64,000 nucleotides of DNA from NCBI GenBank assembly GCA_016806645.1, contig JACSYO010001818.1:2758001-2822000 (forward strand), read 5' to 3'. Positions 1 to 11,857 of the stretch are shown here, in pieces (within the stretch, counting starts at the first letter, position 1; each line of letters begins with the position of its first letter). Origin of the DNA: Ophiodon elongatus. Lineage: Eukaryota; Chordata; Actinopteri; Perciformes; Hexagrammidae. The notes under the pieces were generated by a model. That model saw only the letters and a list, made by a program, of their open reading frames with translations, searched no databases and had not been told where the DNA came from. The translations under genes were made by a program, and so were the position numbers.

Positions 1-609
1 TTTCTCTCCCCCACCCCCGTCTCTATAATACCAACTGCAACTGGGTCCTCCTCACAGACCTAACCAAGCTGCTCGCGCTGATAACACCGCCCGAGACGGG
101 CAACAATGGAATAAACACTGTAGCCAATTACACAAGCTACGGATAGAGTCTAACGTTTAGGTAAACACAGCTGACCACAGCTCCACAGAGATGGCCCCAA
201 TCTCACATTAATTACATTTAGGACGTTAAAATGCATCAACAGTCAATCCAAAAAAGGCGGACGAGATCCAGATGGATCCTGGGTGACGGGAATAGCACCG
301 TTTGCTGAACGGGTGCTGCTCGCAAAGCTCGGATTATATTTGTGTTTGCGATTTAGTGTTTTGCTCTACATTGCGGTGTGGCTGGTTGTGAGCCGCTGGA
401 GTGAATTAAATAGCTTTTTGCAGCGGCGAAAGTAGCACAGCAGAATCATTTGAGATCTGCATTAAGCTTTCAGCGTTTTTTTTTTGTGAAAAGGACAGAA
501 TGCCATTAGCGTAATTAGGCGGTGCTCTTTTGAAAAATGAATTAATGTAAAATCTGGGTAGTAAAGTGTCAACACAAGAGAAGTCAAAAAGCACCTTATT
601 TGTACGTAC
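1..609 (-). other. ralyl: ralyl intron after the fourth coding exon (partial)
   Basis: This stretch starts at the donor after 610 and runs off the window. I see no exon in it. The coiled-coil region of the protein is not encoded here in any frame. No clear repeat was recognised. Confidence 0.6.
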
Positions 610-788
610 GTTTGAGCCCGGAGGAGGATGATGTGGGAGGTCTGGAGGAGGACGAGGAGGAAGAGGAGGTTGTTTTGATGGGGAAGGAAGTCTTCCCGCG
701 GCGAGAGGAGGGAGCGAGCACCCTGGAGCGTTTGACGGGGATCACGGCTCTCGGTGGGGGGGCCACTCTGCCATGGTAGTCAAAAAGC
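610..788 (-). CDS. ralyl: ralyl fourth coding exon: basic and serine-rich segment
   Basis: This 179-bp exon has an acceptor TTTTCTCAAG (AG at 790-789) and a donor GTACGT after 610. The first base G completes AG|G (Arg). Fifty-nine codons follow, beginning LFDYHGRV and continuing with a proline-rich PPPRAVIPVKR and a basic RRGK segment that probably contributes to nuclear localisation. Next come eight consecutive serines (about residues 168-175 of the assembled protein) and a second short serine run. It ends in phase 1 after ...GLK plus one base C. The coiled-coil exon that follows in this family is not in the window, so the protein is cut off after residue 186. The serine run looks longer than in the mammalian protein as I remember it. 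GTAC at 605-602 is a weaker alternative donor four bases downstream. Confidence 0.9.
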
Positions 789-1988
789 CTTGAGAAAAGA
801 AAAGAATATATAATATTACACCTCACTTCTTCCACTTTTATTTTACTGTTTTTTTAATAAGAGGCCCTTAGGCGTTCAGAAAGTCCATCTAGAGCTTAAC
901 GGTTTTTCGGTTTATTTCACCGGCACCTCTTTCTAAAGCTTATTATCTGTGCCCAGTATTGTATTTCATGATAGATTTTTTATGGATTCTTCACAAACGG
1001 CACACATTAAACACAAAAGGCAGATATTACAGTTGAAACCTACGACTATCCGTCTTTCGGTGCGACTGCCCGGGCCGTTACGTGCATGCAAATAATCCCG
1101 TCCCCGATCTTTTGAAAGTGAAGAGGATGAAAAGCGGAGGGTGCTAAATGTCAAATGAAGGTGTCAGCTTTGACGGTGCTCGGGGACAGTTGTCGTCTGT
1201 CACGGCTCTCAACAAGTTTGACATTTAGAAAATGTCTCCACAGATAAGCAGTCAGATCACTGGCGGATAAATGACAGAGAAAACAAGTGTTCCTGCTTTC
1301 AATTTGCATGCTTGATCTATTCTGCCATTTTGAAACTCACTATTTGAAGCCGTCTCCGTGGGAAGGTTAGTGAGTTACAGGGGAGACTTTTAAAGGAGGA
1401 AGAGTCAAGAATCTAGACGGAGGACCTATTGACTGTTAGCTAAACCCCTCCCCTACATGGTCATTGTCCAATCATAGTTTAGCAACCGTAACTAGGCACG
1501 CCAGGTCTGACAAGCTTTGGTATCTCTCCATGTGATACATAGGAAAATAGAAAATAAGAGCAATGCCGTTTCTTTATTTCTGTGTTTTGAATATGGATTA
1601 CCAACGAGGTGCGAGGATGCTAACTTTTGGCCTGGAACATTAGAAACTAAAATCAGCTGTAAATATATAAATGTTCTCAACCAACCAAACTAGAAAGCTA
1701 ACGTTAGCTTAATTAAAGCGTATACAAGTTTATAAAATCTGCTAGCGAAAGTTAGTTACTGGTCAGATATGCACAGTCTGCTTCCCTCTATCTCTGTCTG
1801 ACATCAAGAACCTACTGTTGACAAAATTACTTGGAATTTCGAGCGGTAAATCTGCCGCCGTTAGCACTGAACAGTGTGAGAGGAGAAGGCTCGACAGGCA
1901 CAACACTTAGGAGGGATTACAGAGGCTAACGATCAGTGGTTTGCTGGTTTAATCTCATATGTGACAACGTAACATGAATGATACATAC
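789..1988 (-). other. ralyl: ralyl intron between third and fourth coding exons (1,200 bp)
   Basis: This is a short intron with consensus ends (GTATGT, CTCAAG). It includes a reverse-orientation octamer (ATTTGCAT) at 1303-1310. No further feature is supported. Confidence 0.75.
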
Positions 1989-2036
1989 CTGCTGTAGAAA
2001 TCATCCCTGTAGTACTCGTAATCAAATTCATAACCG
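1989..2036 (-). CDS. ralyl: ralyl third coding exon: short aromatic/acidic segment
   Basis: This 48-bp exon has an acceptor CTCTCATAG after a long CT-rich tract (AG at 2038-2037) and a donor GTATGT after 1989. The first base C completes AG|C (Ser). Fifteen codons then read GYEFDYEYYRDDFYS, followed by AG. This is the Tyr/Asp-rich block seen in RALY and RALYL. The family also has a longer splice form here in mammals. This exon corresponds to the short form, because the acceptor leads straight into Ser-Gly-Tyr. At 48 bp (16 codon equivalents) it can be skipped without a frameshift. Confidence 0.9.
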
Positions 2037-3071
2037 CTATGAGAGAGATAAAACGGAGACAGGAGGGGGTGGGGGGGAGACAGGGAGGAACATATAAAGA
2101 AAGAAATGGGTTGTATTAAGAGCAGCCATTTTGGATCTGTCAAAAGTAAGCAGATCAAACTCGTGCGGTTTTGACTCGAAGGGACACGCTCTAGTTATTG
2201 CTTAAAACTCACCGCAGGTCAAGAGCAAGCCTAAGCCACACTGGCATGCAAAGACCACACGTCAACATAGAAGTTAAGTAGGAAGTTAAGTAGGCTTCGC
2301 GCTCAGGATGACAACTCATTTATAATTCAGGCAGAGAGATAAAATAAAGACAAGCAGAGAAAAGAAGGAGCCGTTTTAAATTGCTATTATTTTCACAGGA
2401 ATTGTAATTAGGGTTAATGCATTTCTATTTCAATTTAGAGTGCTGTAGCGTTGGGTTTTTGCCTCTCATATTCCTGCTCCACAATTTCCATATTACACCC
2501 TGGCTGTTTTACGCCGCAGCTATACAATGCAAATGAGCATTCATACTAACACAAAGCCCAAACTAATACACTTTCAAGAATAAGACATGCAATATAAACA
2601 AACAACTCAGAAGGAAGTTAATTGGTGGGAATATAAACTTTGCTAATTGACAAACTATCAAGAGTACACACGAAAGTGCCCCAGTGGATAGAAGAAAAAA
2701 TAAATAAATCACGTCTGCCCCACTGTCGCATTAGACTGCAGTAAACAAGCTCTGCTTTGATCTGTTTTGTGACCAGGAGATGTGTACGGGCCAGCAAATC
2801 AGGGTCATGCTTAATGAAGCTTACACAACAGCATCTCCTTTGAGCTTCACGAGACAAACTCCAGTCGTGGCTGAGAAATGCGGAGAGCAATTACAAACTC
2901 CATTAGAAAGTCAAGGTTCAAAAGAAAAAACAGAAAATGAACATAATAGGAAACCTTGTATTCAAAATAATACTCGACATGAACATGAGCAGCAGGATGC
3001 AAAAGAGTTAATAATCATGGCTGCACCTTTGCTGGTGAAGAAATGTGTTGGGGGAAGGGGGGGGGTCTCAC
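2037..3071 (-). other. ralyl: ralyl intron between second and third coding exons (1,035 bp)
   Basis: The ends are GTGAGA and CTCATAG. The acceptor side has an unusually long C-rich pyrimidine tract (about 2040-2098). A 12-bp tandem repeat (AGAAGTTAAGT type) lies near 2270-2295. Otherwise unremarkable. Confidence 0.75.
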
Positions 3072-3147
3072 CTGTAAACAGCTGAGAGCGGCCGCTTGGA
3101 GCCGGCTTTGGGCCTGTATGGCTTTGGCTCGCCAGCCATGTTTATGT
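3072..3147 (-). CDS. ralyl: ralyl second coding exon: linker after the RRM
   Basis: This 76-bp exon has an acceptor TTTGCAG (AG at 3149-3148) and a donor GTGAGA after 3072. Its first two bases complete the Asp codon split from the RRM exon. The following 24 codons read INMAGEPKPYRP then a basic run ending KRPLSAVY, the classic hnRNP C/RALY segment just after the RRM. It ends with AG, the first two bases of a split codon. Phase agrees on both sides, which strongly supports the join over the 38.36-kb intron. An internal ATG at 3139-3137 has a strong initiation context (A at -3, G at +4), which matters if a transcript starts inside the intron. Confidence 0.93.
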
Positions 3148-3222
3148 CTGCAAACACAAACGAATCACTTGTCAGTCATTACAGCGGATTTTACATAAAT
3201 AAAGATTCACTGGTAACATTAT

Positions 3223-3325
3223 TGCATTACATTTCATTTAGCTGACGCTTTTATCCAAAGCGACTTACAATGAGTGCATTCGTGCATTCGTCACACAATG
3301 CTTACAGGGGCTACCATGCTAGGTG
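3223..3325 (+). repeat. Teleost SINE-like interspersed repeat
   Basis: It contains a run about GCTGACGCTTTTATCCAAAG followed by CGACTTACAATGAGTGCAT. This is among the most frequent short interspersed sequences in teleost genomes. It lies 76 bp upstream, in transcript order, of the second coding exon. I assign it by recognition; the exact family name was not checked. Confidence 0.75.
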
Positions 3326-4050
3326 TAAAGTATAAAGTATAACAGTTAAAGATGATTCATAGAGAAAGTGTTGACATTTAAAACACGCTCTTATATCATG
3401 AGATTATGTTGCGTTATAAACTATAACTTAAATGATAATTTACTAATCAAGCTAAGTAGGGGAGTTAAAGTAAAATATAATCATTTCTATGAATTCATGA
3501 ATATTATCATACTGAACATTACCGTACAGTGTGAGGGGTATTATTAGTAGGATTTCAATGTTTATCAACACCAATGTTTTCTTCGCTGCAGTGAAATCTA
3601 ATTTAAAAGCCGAGAGCTGTGTCAATGAAAGTGAAACGGCTTCCTTTCGTCATGATATTGATGGTACTGAATTACAAAGGGAACATAAAAGTACTACTTC
3701 ATAATACAAGAGTAAAATATCTATTTGAGCTCTCAGGAAGCTCTGTCCCCGTTTCTATTGTAAAAGTGAACTTTTCCTGAGACATGCAACATTGAAAAGC
3801 TGCAGTACTGCAGGACACATTCACTAATGTCAAGGTGCACCGCGAGAGCCAACTTTCAGAGGCAAGGCTGGAGACCTTGCTACCGTGCGCTGGAAAGATT
3901 ACAAAATGAAATTCCTGTTGCGAAGCAGGAGAGGATTCTTGAACACATAAAAACAATGAAACAGAATAAGCATACCGACAAGAAGTCCAACAAAAGCTGG
4001 AGGTTTGGGGAGTCTTGATTTATACCCGGCTGTTCACTCTTTGTGCAAAA

Positions 4051-4054
<4 letters not shown>

Positions 4055-4092
<38 letters not shown>
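4055..4092. repeat. (AT)19 microsatellite
   Basis: A perfect AT dinucleotide run of 38 bp. It gives the Ile-Tyr strings seen in overlapping short frames, which are not genes. Confidence 0.98.
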
Positions 4093-4095
<3 letters not shown>

Positions 4096-4510
4096 ATCAG
4101 GTGTACAGTTTTATGACCAGGCCAGCCAGTCAGTCAGTGATGCTGCATTTTTTCAAAATCGCTATCTGTGCATTGCCAAGGGTGTTGCAAGGTCCTTTGT
4201 GTTTTGTGAACAGTCTGAGTGGCTTCCGGGAGCGAAGCCAGTGGGTCAAAACAAGCACCTGGTCCAAAGTAAAACCCTCAAAAGGCAATGAGAAGGGAAA
4301 AGAATACATGGATGCAGAGATGAGGCTAAATCCAAAAAGTCACATAAAGAATGGTGCAGAAGAATCACACTTTTAAGTGAGTATAAGTAGTGTAAGAGCT
4401 TCACAAACATTCTAAAAATAAAAAGACAATGCAGGAGATTCTGAAGAATATGGATCGATAAAGTGCTTTATGACCAGCAGAATCCCAACATGTGCTTTTT
4501 TGACAGACTT

Positions 4511-5035
4511 TACATAAGAAGTGGGCGTAGTCGTGGTGGCGTCACCCTTTGGTTTGAGGGAATGCCGTTTTGAAGCCTCCACTTCGGAGTCTTGGCCGTC
4601 GCCATCTTGGATTAAGGCTGTCGCCATCTTGTTTTTTGCAACCATTGAATGGAAGTGACCGTGTTTGGACGGCGGAGGAGTGACGCAGGGACGCCGTATA
4701 CGGATCCGGTAGCGTTAGCGACCTGTCAATCACAAGGTAGCCACGCCCTAAAGCATACTCTGCTTTATGGTCTATTTTACTCTAAATGGGACCATCATTT
4801 ACAAAAGACTTGAAACTAGACATTGAGACCATAAACTCATGTTTACAATGTTTACTAAAGGTAATAAATCAAGTGAGAAGAAGGGTCATTTTCTCATAGA
4901 CTTTCAGACAGTCTGACCTTTCTTTGCAACCAGAGGGGTTGCACCCTGCTGGCCAGTAGAGAGAATGCAAGTTTAAAGCACCTACGCATTGGCTTCACTC
5001 TTCAGAACCGAATGCGGCCGCCTGTTTTTATTTTT
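4511..5035 (+). mobile_element. Non-autonomous interspersed element, family A copy 1
   Basis: It carries the repeated phrase GGCCGTCGCCATCTTG, the phrase ACCTGTCAATCACAAGGTAG, then a segment ending near GAATGCAAGTTTAAAGCACC. The same order appears in the copy at 21425-22390. I recognise this as a common percomorph repeat. No transposase is encoded. Short frames in it are incidental. Confidence 0.7.
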
Positions 5036-5531
5036 ATGGTGTCTTTGATATCACACAACCTTTTGCAAGCATCTGCATGCAGTGAGGTTCTCAAACGGGT
5101 CATTTCATAGTCCTAGAACAGTATACCAGTAAACAAAGTGCCCCTGAGAGCCCAAACCCAAACCTAGCCTCGGCTAAGTACCATTGGCACATACATCACC
5201 GTAAAAAGGCACTTTCTGACAAATTGTTATTTTTTGCATGCAGCCAAGTTCTCACTATCATTTTGTCCCTTTCAGCAATGCACATTTGCTTAAATAATTT
5301 ATGCGTATGCCCTGCCCTTCGCCTCCCCCTCCCTCCAAATACCAAACAAGTCCCTGGGAGTAGAACTGCAATAGGGTGAAAATAAGCTTCAGGCAAACTC
5401 TTGCCTCCTCCTCCCAGTGGCTGCTCTCACGAGAAATAGGATTAAACCCTGGTCTGTTTGTATACTGCCTACTTAGACATGCTAAAACGCAGACTTTTTT
5501 TACACAGAGCTGCATGACCGAATGAGTGTAT

Positions 5532-5582
<51 letters not shown>

Positions 5583-7104
5583 ATGAGATTGACTGTGATG
5601 CCGATTTAGGAGATAATTATGATTTTGCTTATTAACCTGAAGGTTTACTGAGAGTGGAAGACCAACCCTTTAATTAGCCCACATCAATCCAGCTAAATAT
5701 AATTGGCATTCCAAAAGCTCAAGCAAATCTAAAAATCCCTGATCCCAGATCTTCTTGCCTGGCGACTAGTGTTACTATATGGTTCATGAACAGTTGGATC
5801 CTTGCTATTCTGTCTTAAGGTTGACAGGCGTTGCATATACCAGAGGAGAGCTTCAGCCCACTTGGATCGAGACTGTCAGGACGAGTCTGGTTCAAGAGTT
5901 CAGTCCACTGGAGCAATCAATACCATATTTTCAGCTTATTTATTTTTTTCCAGGGCTGGCTGATAAGGAGAAAATCCAATATCACCATGCCTTTGAGCAA
6001 ATACTTCCATATTGCAGCAGTATTGTAGGGTTGACGATTGGCGTTTTCACAAAAAACATTAACATAAAGATATTTTTGCGAAAACAATCATCAGTCATGT
6101 GGATATAATGACTTGATGGGTAAAGGCAACCATTAAAAGTTCAGAAAATTACATCACTTTACTGCAAAGCAGCCCTTAAAGCCTTATGCGATATTTCAAT
6201 ATCCAAAATCAAAGACGATATCTTGTCTCATATCACAGTAGATATTTTTGATTGTTGTTCAAATGACAGAAAATTATTCTGAACTCTTTTGATATGTGAT
6301 TATCGTTTGAGTCTGCTTTTGAGGGGAAAGTCAAACATTTCTTAAATATGATTTTTTTTTCCGCAATAGTCCGTTTTACAACATTGAAAATTCATTATCT
6401 TTGGGTTTTGGACTGTAGGCGAGATAAGACAAGACGTTTGAGTATGTCGCCATTGGGAAATTGTGATGGAAATTCGATGGAAGTGGAAATCCCTGCAGTA
6501 TGTGCCTGAGACAACAGCTGCTAACACAGTCATGTGGTGGTTATGCTTGTCTCACAAATATATCACTTAAAGAGATAAATTAATTTAAAAAAAATGAATC
6601 CATCCAAACTGCTGGTATTCATTGTTTCAGCACTACCTTCTCAGATAAAAGTATACAGAAATACTGAATACTTTGGCATTGTTGCACATAATAATTGCTA
6701 CCAGCAGCTTTGGTACAACCCATCCTCCTTCAAAAACTTGCAAAACATGCCGTTAAGGACCGTCTCGTTTCTGTGCAGCACAAAAGACGAAGTTTGGTGT
6801 AAATGAGATGTTCCACGGGTCAGGGACTTTATTTATTCAGTCAGTCATTCTCTTTCCCATCGGTTTGTACCATTAGCTTGTCTGCTTGGTCAATGTGCAG
6901 CTCGGTCAGACGGGGATGAGGCGGAGCTGTCTGTGGTGCTGAACGAAGGGGGGTTTTCAGGTCCGTTGCACTGCTGTCTGGGCAGCGAATGAAACAAAAG
7001 GGCTTGACCTTGCCGCTGCGTGAGCCTACATTTGAATTTTGCAGGCGTGAAATTATTTATAGATATGTTTGAGCTCGACTCCTATCTTGACTTTTCCATC
7101 TCTC
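5036..7104. other. Intronic sequence with a degenerate repeat
   Basis: Apart from the GT run, about 5955-6330 resembles degenerate teleost repeats containing GATATTTCAATATCC-type and TCTCATATCACAGTAG-type phrases. Short frames here have no recognisable domain and read as noise. Confidence 0.4.
5534..5579. repeat. (GT)23 microsatellite
   Basis: A perfect 46-bp GT run in the large intron. Confidence 0.97.
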
Positions 7105-7120
7105 AGAGAGAGAGAGAGAC

Positions 7121-7215
<95 letters not shown>
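7105..7215. repeat. (GA)n microsatellite, 111 bp
   Basis: A long purine tract, perfect after about 7132 with two earlier AC interruptions. It yields Arg-Glu strings on plus and Leu-Ser strings on minus, which are not proteins. Such long polypurine mirror tracts can form triplex DNA. Confidence 0.98.
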
Positions 7216-7216
<1 letters not shown>

Positions 7217-9581
7217 GTCTGTCTGTCTATGGATACTGAAACAAACAACCCAGAATAAATATATAAAAAGGTAACACTGTTACCTGAAACCAGGGAAGAA
7301 AAAGGTTGTGGAGGTAAATTGCAGTGGAAAGACACCGAGCGCAAGTAATCACTGAGGACAGACCTGTGTTCCTCCGTCACGAAAACAAGGATCCGAGACT
7401 CCTCCAAGCAACCTGCCCGTGTGTTTTATTGCTCTCATTTGTTGCCTTACATCTCTGTATGCCTCAGACTTCCTTTGCTCATGCTTCCTGCTCTGCCCTC
7501 GGCCTCACCCGATCCCTCAATGTCTCTTTCTTCCGTCTTCATTTCTCTCCCTTCCCTCGCACAAGACCATATCTAACTCTCTCTCTCTCTCTCTCTCAAG
7601 TCCCTCACTTCTTCCTGCGTCTGTGTGCACAGAGGAAGCTCATTAAGAGACATTTCAGGGCTGAGCATCACCTGTGGGGCCTTTTCTATTCTGACACCTG
7701 TGTCGACAACGAAAGCCTCGCAAGTCTTATTCCGCCCCTCTTTTCATTAGCGAGGGGTGAATAACAGCCGAGCAGTAGAAGGAGAGGCTTTGAATAAATC
7801 GAGGCTATAAACTCAGCCATATGGCGACACATTGCAGGGGAATCACTGGGATGAGAAAGTACTCCTGTGAAAATCAACAGGGCCCAAAAAACATAAGGAG
7901 AGGGTGAGTCTTGTGAGAACGCAGGGAACAGGAAGACACCTCATATTCCTGAAAGGAATATGAATGAAGCGCTGGAGCGGCCACAAAAACCTGCTACTCC
8001 TGCCGAAGACACAACAAATCTGGCTGTAATCTTTCCGTCCGTCTTGCTCTGTGTTTCTACGGCCTCCCGTTTGTTTTCTGCCTCTCACAAAAAGAAGAGG
8101 GGAAAACCAGCTAATAGCCCAAGGCTTCAGAGGCAAGCTAACAAGCACGGGAAGCAGGGGTCACCACAAGGTCGCAGAGAAGGAGAGACGGATAGATTGT
8201 ATCACGTCAGCCAAAGAACCTTTTTGTATTAGCGTGGGCAGAGTGTTGGAGGGTGGAGAGACTCACGGAAATCTATTTCTTCTGCAAGACGCTGTTCCCG
8301 TCAGCTAGAACTCTGTGCTACTGGACCAAAGACAATAAACCACTCAGCTTTTAGCTCATTAAGGCTTTTTTTTTTTTTTTTAAATGTGACTATTGTCTAA
8401 ACAAGCAAGCCACAGCCACCAAAGTAATCAGTCACAATCAAGACGAAACATTCAAACTGCATTACTCATTAGTGAATACAGACACAACACCATTTACATT
8501 TAGAGAAAACAACCCGCCTGCAGACGCCTTACAGCAAATTACACAAACTACACGGCTGAAAACACACCAAAAGCAGCGATTTGCACCTTGCTTTAGTGTC
8601 AGATGTTCTCAGCAGTTACAGAAAAACCCAGCAACCAAAGCCCAGCTGATTATTATTGGTTTCTGCTGCTGCAAATGACCTGTCTGCACACCTGCTGTGG
8701 TGCAGCATAGAAGCTATAATTGACAAAAACAACAATTCATGGGAGTCCATTATCACCTTAAATATGTCTGGGCCCTCACACAGAGACTGAAAATAAACAG
8801 GTATATGGATTCAGGCTTTTCCTAGCAAACGTGCTTGGTTGATTATTTGACAAGATATCATACATGTTTGAATGAATACTTTGATACAAAAATCTATATT
8901 TTGGGAATGGCAATCGGTGCTTTTACCCACAAGAACATTTATACTGCTGTATCAATATAAAATGGAGTTGGAAGATATTTTGTCTATCCAATATTCCAGA
9001 AGTCTTGGCCATATCACCCAGATCGATGACAAACTGATGGAAAAAGCATGCATTCTCAGAACCAAAGTTGAAAAAATGACTATATACATAATACTGATGG
9101 CCATGGCGTAAACCAATAGCATCACTAGATTACCCAGAAACCCAAGATTTCTTTGAACAAAAGCATTGAGGATGTCATTATTTTGGAACACAAATGTCAC
9201 ATGTCAGCTTACTCATGCAGCTACGTCAAAGGGATGAAATAATATTTAAAATGTATATTTAATTCATAGGCCAGTCTAAATCACCCTGTCGCCATCCGAG
9301 AACAAAAGTGCTGATTACCTAAAAAGCTACGCGATCGCCCTTTACACCGTACAGGCCGACATGCAGCACAGCGACCAGGTGATTGACTGCAATAAACTCC
9401 CTTTCAGACGTATCAGCGAGTAACTTCAGCGAATGAGAAATGGGTCCCTTTCTTTTTTTACTCTTTCTCTGGGGAAATTCCCCAGAGACCTCAGCCGATG
9501 GCTCTACAACACATTTGTCACTTTTTTCCCTCTGCGACGGGAGGAGAATGGAATGAAAAATAAAAGCAGACTGTCTACTTG
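7216..9581. other. Intronic sequence, no gene seen
   Basis: Contains a short CT run (about 7577-7598), a poly-T run near 8367 and a degenerate repeat at about 8860-9110 similar in wording to 5955-6330. Open frames are below 150 codons and show no domains. The palindrome at 9466-9488 is listed separately. Confidence 0.5.
9466..9488. promoter_or_regulatory. Perfect palindrome containing a kappaB-type site
   Basis: An 11-bp arm TCTCTGGGGAA, a single A, then its exact reverse complement. The centre reads GGGGAAATTCCCC, which fits the Rel/NF-kappaB consensus on both strands. It is 94 bp before the duplicated block that starts at 9582. Function is inferred from the motif only. Confidence 0.4.
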
Positions 9582-10025
9582 ATGAGATGAGCATAAAAGG
9601 TGCAGAGAAAGAGTTAAAAAAAAAGAAGAAAAAAAAAAAAAAGAAGGGATGCAGAGGGAGCTGCCGATCAGAAACCCGGCCAGGCAAACTCCTCAATGTC
9701 CTGAAAAAAAGGAAAAAAGAAAAAGAATTGAACAATGTAACCAATCATGCAAATTGTTCCTCAGCACGAGAGAGGAGTGAAGAAGCTGAAAGAAGCAGGT
9801 GATGGATGTGCAAATCCGTCTCTACACCATGACCTACAGGCGAGGCCCTGGCTGGTGTGGGCTTCATGAAACTCCAGATACCTTTTGTTTTTGCTCATGA
9901 TAAAACCCATTATTAAAAAAAGGTAAAAAACTGACTTAATTATAGGAGTTAATTGAAAGGTTTCTTCAAAATTTCAGAGTGAATTACAATCCATTATGCC
10001 TTTTCACGGTGGATCATCCTTCTCC
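9582..10025 (+). repeat. Diverged direct duplication, copy A
   Basis: The order of shared phrases matches 11858-12535: TGATGAGA, then GATGCAGAGGGAGC, GCCGATCA, AATTGAACAA, AATCATGCAAATTG, GCAGGTGATGGA, CCCTGGCTGG, and CAGAGTGAAT near the end. The two copies face the same way and start about 2.28 kb apart. Copy A carries more TG/CA where copy B has CG, as expected for CpG decay. Both keep an intact ATGCAAAT octamer (here 9747-9754). It could be an old repeat family or a duplicated regulatory element. No coding potential is evident. Confidence 0.75.
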
Positions 10026-10029
10026 ACGC

Positions 10030-11639
10030 TGAATCAACGCTTCACTCAGAGACATTAGCTTTGTTCTTACTTTCCTGTGCCTGTCGAGCCTTCAATCAGG
10101 ACCACGAGGCTCTGCGGTTCCTCCAAACGGAAGTAGCCAAATATGTTTTTTTTTAAATTATTATTCTTATTATATAATTTATTATTTTTATTCTCTCAAC
10201 ACCGGCGGAAAGGCGGCTTGTTTACCAACACCTCTCAACAACAGGAGGCCAACGCCGTGGACGGCTGTTGTCTGATTACATGGAGACGGAGAAGCTATCT
10301 GCATATCAAAGGTGCTCTCCACGGGAACTTTGAAGACCAAACATCAAACGTGGCTCTTCAGGAGAACCGGGAAGTTCCAGGTGAAGTTACGGGGCTCTGT
10401 AAGTTTTTGTCTTTGAATTCAAAACTTTCAGTTAACACAATTTGGGAGTTCATTCCATTTCATTCAATATTGTAAATTATGCCAATTTGTACCGCGAGAC
10501 ACAATATATTGCTTTAATATCTCTGGTTGTTCAGTTTTTTTTTTTAAACTGAGCAACGTTGCAAATCAAAGAGCAACTACGAACTGATTTATGGCAATAT
10601 TGGTTATTAATGTGATTTTGGGGTCAACATGATAAAGTACTTTGATTTGACAGGAGTTTCAGTCACTGGATTTACCTAAAACTGAGATTCTTGTCTGGTT
10701 ATTTCATCCATTCATAATTTTATCCCAATATACATATTTGTTTTACATAAAATTGCATTAGAGATTAAAAAAGAGCAACTTGAGGAAGTCCCACAGGTTT
10801 GTCTATTTTCTGACATTTTATAGCCAAAATATGAATTGATGATTATTACCATGATTGTTAGTTTCAGCTCTATATTACATATACTGAGATGTGAGGATTT
10901 GACCTATATAATAATCCTCTGACGTTCTTAGTTGACTTCCACTCATAAGATGTTGTGGATTAATCGATTAGTTGTAAAACGGAGTTTCTCCACAAAGAAT
11001 CACACAAAGGCACCACTTTAAATCTTGTGTTTACCAGATGTGATCAAGTTGTTTTAAAAAAAAAAAAAAAAGTAATCGAGCAAGAAAAAAGCATAATCAC
11101 TAATCAATTAAATCTTAGTTGATTGAGACCAAAACAACTGATGAGTTGACTAACCGAGTAAAAGGGGAAGCCCTAACTAATATCACCCACCGCTGCTCTA
11201 ACGTGTTATTAAAAAGGCACAGTGACATGAAAAAACATAATTATTGCGGTGTCAGTTAATTTTGTGCATCACGAGTTACACTTAGTTATGTATTGCAAGA
11301 ATAAGTACACAATTAAGATTCCCAGCCAGTCGTTCCCGCCGCCATGTAAAACAACATTCAAGGTGACACGAGCTGCAACACACTGGTGTATTTTTGTTGA
11401 GCTCCAAATATCCCTCTTCAGAACGAGGCTGTGTCTCCATAGCTACATTTTATTATTAGCAGAAAAAAACATGGATATCGTGCAAATAGATAACAGTGGA
11501 TTGCTGAACTACGTGCAGAGAATATATACGGTTGGATTTGCGCCGCAAGAATCCGATATCAGCCGTAAACGTAATATTGTCTTTATTGAATCTGTACAAA
11601 GAAAATATGACTTGCTTATTAAATGTATAAAAAAAAACT
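10030..11639. other. Intronic AT-rich sequence, degenerate repeats
   Basis: No exon seen. About 10960-11190 carries GGATTAATCGATTAGTTGT and TTGACTAACCGAG phrases of an old dispersed repeat. The 146-codon frame at 11249-11689 runs into repeat X and has no recognisable domain. Confidence 0.45.
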
Positions 11640-11790
11640 GCAAACAAGAGGGGCGAGACAAATGTCAATCACAAGTTCTCAAAAGGTGAAGTCTTCAAAA
11701 TAGTTGGTTTTATCCGACCATCGGTCCAGAGACGAGGTTCAATCCGCGATATAATATAAACCGGAGAAGAGCAGCAAAGCCGCCAAAATT
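11640..11790 (+). repeat. Interspersed repeat X, copy 1
   Basis: Shares AATGTCAATCACAAGTTCTC and AAGTCTTCAAAAT-type phrases with 12620-12775. Members of this family are common in teleosts and usually sit next to ATTAATCGATTA-like sequence, also seen at 10960-11160. Confidence 0.65.
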
Positions 11791-11857
11791 GAGAATTTTT
11801 ATTTTTTGCCTGTTCTTTCATTTCATTCTTTTCTCCTTGCAAGCGCCAACTCTCTAT

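Noticed and set aside
1..600. Coiled-coil exon of ralyl
   Set aside because: No frame here shows the expected heptad-rich Lys/Glu/Leu segment. The exon must lie outside the window.
610..3147. Assignment to hnrnpc or raly instead of ralyl
   Set aside because: The RRM wording, YRDDFY segment and LFDYHGRV with PPPRAVIP fit RALYL best. hnRNP C has a different segment after the RRM and RALY differs in RRM helix 1.
7020..7407. Frames rich in Arg-Glu or Leu-Ser
   Set aside because: Direct translation of the (GA)n microsatellite.
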